Of a stretch of 64,000 nucleotides of DNA, positions 59,992-64,000 are shown in pieces. The notes under the pieces were generated by a model. The model made no database searches, had not been told where the DNA came from, and saw only the letters and a program-made list of their open reading frames with translations. Positions within the stretch are counted from its first letter, which is position 1. Each line of letters begins with the position of its first letter. The translations under genes were made by a program, and so were the position numbers. The stretch lies in the NCBI GenBank assembly GCA_019054805.1, contig JAHQIY010000006.1, positions 2,914,001 through 2,978,000 of the forward strand, given 5' to 3'. This stretch comes from Brachionus manjavacas. Taxonomy: Eukaryota > Rotifera > Eurotatoria > Ploima > Brachionidae.

Positions 59992-62900
59992 TTACAAAGC
60001 TGTCTGAATACTCGACTTTTGTGCCGATTTAGATTTTTGACTATTTGGTATATTGTTGTTATTGCCGTCTGTGTGAGGCTTAGATTTTATGTTTAAGCGC
60101 TTGAAATTGTCAATTTGATTATCAATTAGATTTACATCACTATCAGGCTTTTGATTTGGCTCGACTGAATCAGGAATCAACTTCCCGTCGCCGTGTAATT
60201 GTAGAATATAAAATAATATCTGCGCCTGTAGCATACTCTCTTTTATTTCTCTGTTCATGTCTTCCACCTGAAGGTTGTCTTTAGGCGAAAGCTTCATTAA
60301 TGTCGGTCCAAAAAGTGTACACAAATTACGCAGACTCATCATATTTTTATCCGAGTAGCTGGCTATGCTATAGGTAAGAAAAAAAATATTAATTTTTCAT
60401 TTGAAATTTATTCTTTATTACTTTAATAAATGAGTGAGTATGAAGAGAATGATGTTTTTGTTTGGTTCCGGTAATTCGTTGAAAATGCGGCACAGCTCAC
60501 CCAAACGAAATTCGTGCACTTGACAATCGACTGCGCTCATGAAGCGACTGTACAAATGAGAAGTAAATAATGGATCGGGAAGTTCACGTAAATAGAGTTT
60601 TAATACATTGGCAGATAAATGAGGTGACTTTTGTCGAAGCTCATTTAATGCTTGTGTAGGATCTGTTAAAAATTAAAAATAAAAGAAAAATTTTGTTTTT
60701 TTTTTAGTTACTTTTTGAATAAAGATCTTTAATTTTTTGCACTTCGCTGACTACAGACGACACTCTGTAAATTCCTACCTCTTCTATTCCTTTTGTTTCT
60801 ATTACCTCAACACAATCTTTAAGTATTCTCGGAATAGTGCTTTTTTCTCGTCTTCAAGTGAAAAATACATTTTAAAATTGCACAAAATTAATTTATAAAA
60901 GTTTACTGTAGAAGATCATTCAAATTTCCACCGAATATATCATTTCTATTCCGGGTCCTGCGTCTTGTTATTGTTTTTTTAGGCGACAAAAATTTCATTA
61001 TAATGTAGAGTGAAGTACCATTACTCAAGCGCACACAATTTATTTTATTTAAATTAATATTTGAGTCTATTTTAAGGACTTGACTTGCTATCGCTAGAGC
61101 TTTTCCACTTGTTTGGCTATAGAGTATAATGCGTAGTGAATCAACCGATTGAAGCTCAAGGTTAAATTTCTTAAAAAGCACGGTCTTAAAAAGTTTATTT
61201 CTCAAAAAAACAAAACTCATTTACTTCTTCCCAAACAGGACATGTGGTCAATTCGGAACAACGAGTTTGTGCTACTTCTAAATACGAACCACAAGATTTG
61301 AGCTCTACAGCAACATAGACTTCTGTTTAAAATTTAATGTTTTAAACTAAAAACTTTAAAAGAAAATGAAAATAAAATTACTATTAGGTTGTTCGAGATT
61401 CTCGATGTTTCGGACTAGAAGCTCCAACGATCCAGTATAGCTGCTAGTGATAACTTTGGGTGGTTCTTCTATTTTCTATTTAAAAAAAATTTAAATGTTT
61501 ATCATGCCATTTATAAGTAAGTTACTTTTAGCGAGTTTATACGTGACTCTAATTCAGAATGTTGTATGTTTGCTTGAGTTTTACGAGATTTTACTAAACA
61601 AAAAATAAAATATTTAGGCAAATTATAATAAAGGCTTCATTAGATTAAAATAAAGCCATAGTTTTTATTTTTAATTTAATTTCATTAGCAAAATAGTCTA
61701 AGGGTTGTTAGGTTTTTTTCAAATTATATTAACTCTTTATTCTTTTATTAAATTAAAGCATTCAACAAAAAAAAACAAGGCCTTCTAATTGCTTCTTGAG
61801 GGGAATTTATCTGACAAAAGTACAGACTTAAATTTAATTAAATTATTTACATTTCCGTTTAATAAGCTCTTTTATTTTAATTCTGTTTTTCTATAATTGC
61901 TTAAATGAACAAAAATAAAATGAAATTTTGAAGTTGGTAATCAAAATTTGATGATCATGACAAAATTCGTTTGAAACGGATTAAAATATTTTTTTTTAAA
62001 TTAAAAAAAAAATGACATATTTTTGTGTTCATCAAACCATGTTTAATTATAAACAACTTTCATGTATAAATGTAGGTTTATAAAATTTTTTGTTTTTTTG
62101 TTATTGTCTTAAATTGAGGACTGGTTGATTTTGTGACCCATTAGTCATATAATTTACCTGGCTAATTTTCTGTGGTAAATTTTAGGACCAAAAAACACTT
62201 TCTTAATATCTTGATCTGCAATTAACTTTTTGTGAGAAAATTTAAACTTGATTTTTTGACAAGCTAATAAAATTGAGAAATATTTTTGATCAATAATATA
62301 TTGATATGGTTATTGCATGGTATTTATTGGGAAGATAAGATTTTTGATAAAAAATTTAAAATATGATAAAAATCTTGTTTAAATAAAATTTTACTATATT
62401 TATAAAAAGCATGTGATTAAATTAATTAACACCAAGATTCATTTGAATTTTTTACTATTTTTTTTAATATTTTAAACTCAGAATTAAAAAAAAAAAATAA
62501 ATCTTAATTTGATTAAATTTTTTGTTCATCAATAGTCAATGTACTGACCCAATTATTATTTTCCAAAAATTTTTCTTTTTAAAATCCTGACTTTTAATAA
62601 ATAATCGAGTCCACTGAACCTGATCTAGTGTATTTAAATAATGATGTTTTTTTTGGTAAAATTGAAACATATAAAGACAGTGATAAAGATGAGATTATGA
62701 AATTTGACACAAGAATCTCCAGAATTTTTAAAGACTTTTTTTTTAAATTGGATAAAATCCTGTTAGAAAGTATTAAAAATAATTTTTTTCGAATCGCAAA
62801 TAAATAATGATATTTTTCTTTAATAATTGTTATATATTTAATGTTTTTTTAGCAAAATTCAAATTTTTAAAAAAAAATCTAACTGATTACTTTAGACTTA

Positions 62901-64000
62901 AAAACTTTAATTATTATATTTTTTCAGTGCTATTAAATATTCTTGTCTACTATGAGATTGCATGAAAAGAGATAAGAATTTTTTTAGCTGTCAAAGGGTT
63001 TTAACTGTCAGCGAAAATTTATCAAGTAAAAAAATTATTTCCGATTTCCAAAAAATTTTGAATCAATTTTTTACGTGAATTTAGCCGTAATATCAAAAAT
63101 CAAAATTTTTATTATAATCTTAAAAATTTAATGAAACCCTTGCGAAAAGTTGCGTGCACTTAAGCTAAATACCAAATTTTCCCAAATAAAACTTAGTCTT
63201 TGTAATTAAAACTTAACTTTTGAGGCCGCGCCAATGACTTAGAATTTTGATTTAATAATAATTAAAAAATGTTTAAAAATCAATTTTTGTTTACGATTTT
63301 TTAAACTGAATTAAAAAAACTAAAAATCGTTTTTTGAAATGTCATTTCTAAATTCACTTGTGCATACATTAAAATTTGGTAATTAGCTTTTAGTGCACCC
63401 AATTGTTTGCAAAGGTCAATGCTAAAAAGAAGACATATGGCTTCGTGAAAATTAGTACAAAAACACAGAAAAAAACGATTAAAACTTGAGCTAATTTTTC
63501 TATTAGTTCTGTTAATGCAACATGGTGCAAAATACATAGTTTCATCAACTGTCAAGTCTGCTAATGATGCGCAAAATTTCTGCGAAAAATTGAAATTGAA
63601 ATTTTAGAAAAAAAACTTAATGTCTTTTTTAATTAAAAATAAATTTTTAAATAAAGCCTAAAATTAAAATTAAATTCTATAAAATTGTTCAACTTACATG
63701 CATAAACAGCGCCGTTGATTTCTTCTAGCCAAGCGTTTCTTTCGAAATCAGAAGTGAACAAGAACTCGTGAGTGTTGGATGAATTTTGTATTGGACTTGT
63801 GCTTGTAGGATGTGAGCCCATGTTTGTATGATGTTGATGTTGATGTTGATGATGATGGTGATGATGAGAGTTATTTTTACTGCTAGCCAAACTAGAGGTG
63901 GTCAGATTGGCCAGATTGTTCATTGATGAGCTGAGCGCGGCGACCAAGGAACCGCTAAAACCGCCGGCACCAAGCGAGCTGGATGAGTTGGAAGAGGAAT
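59992..64000 (-). CDS. BCR: BCR/ABR-like protein, 3' half (PH end, C2, RhoGAP)
   Basis: Partial gene, 5' end outside the window. Exons recognised, in transcript order: 63698-64000; one near 63558 extending to an unresolved donor; 61526-61593; 61382-61469; 61225-61322; 60907-61169; 60712-60851; 60422-60662; 59992-60367. Domains: the last PH strand and helix (EFLFTSDFERNAWLEEI, compare TFLISSDYERAEW in BCR), C2 (GSLELLVRNIENL; VYVAVELKSCGSYLEVAQTR; FNLELQSVDSLRIILYS), then RhoGAP. The RhoGAP has the arginine finger in EEVGIYRVSS, LKLYLRELPDPLFTSHLY, and MMSLRNLCTLFGPTLMKLSP. The family inactivates Rac/Cdc42-type GTPases. The domain order matches BCR/ABR, so the upstream DH domain is expected outside the window. 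Intron boundaries between 61594 and 63558 are unresolved, and the 61169 acceptor could instead be 61184. A Ser/His-rich insert interrupts the PH domain. Confidence 0.88.

Noticed and set aside
1-64000. tRNA, rRNA and CRISPR arrays
   Set aside because: I looked for GTTCRA T-loop contexts, conserved rRNA stretches and regularly spaced repeats and found none that I could support.

Overview
The window comes from a very AT-rich animal genome. Introns are canonical GT-AG and many are only 40-60 nt. The gene set is metazoan: a GABA-B receptor, an ABCA1-type lipid exporter, an SLC26 anion transporter, a BCR/ABR-type RhoGAP and an atypical Rho-like GTPase. An invertebrate is certain. A rotifer-like animal (monogonont, Brachionus-like) is only a guess from base composition, tiny introns and the style of the non-LTR retrotransposons; nothing in the window proves it.

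Layout. 1-1.4 kb: a GC-richer, serine-rich gene on the minus strand whose last residues resemble the C-terminus of FAM53 proteins, with a 26-codon upstream ORF. 1.6-17 kb: about 15 kb without a convincing gene, holding candidate regulatory modules, a ~95 bp direct repeat and microsatellites. 17.0-20.8 kb: complete 11-exon GABBR2-like gene (minus). 21-25.9 kb: intergenic, with a foldback element and a LINE 3' end that may lie inside a terminal-inverted-repeat element. 25.95-35.7 kb: complete 6-exon ABCA1-like gene (plus). 35.9-37.8 kb: a young 5'-truncated LINE with an open reverse transcriptase. 37.9-38.2 kb: a perfect 72-bp inverted repeat. 38.6-45.2 kb: a large palindrome with two ~2.65 kb arms around a 1.19 kb spacer; each arm carries a copy of the same unrecognised three-exon gene and of a decayed LINE. 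45.3-48.3 kb: complete 11-exon SLC26 gene (minus), whose 3' flank lies against the palindrome edge. 48.3-55 kb: a mariner-type MITE, a decayed LINE and a ~630 bp inverted-repeat element. 55.2-56.3 kb: single-exon Rho-like GTPase (minus). 59.99-64 kb: the 3' half of a BCR/ABR-like gene (minus), running off the window.

I built the multi-exon models by splicing by eye. The ABCA1-like, GABBR2-like and SLC26 models each give an open frame with total length divisible by three and family-typical protein size (2262, 963 and 761 aa), which is strong internal support. The genes are unrelated housekeeping, signalling and transport genes, with no sign of a shared operon-like function. The most unusual structure is the palindrome: its inner ~2.3 kb per arm is essentially identical apart from homopolymer lengths, while its outer ~0.4 kb is visibly diverged.
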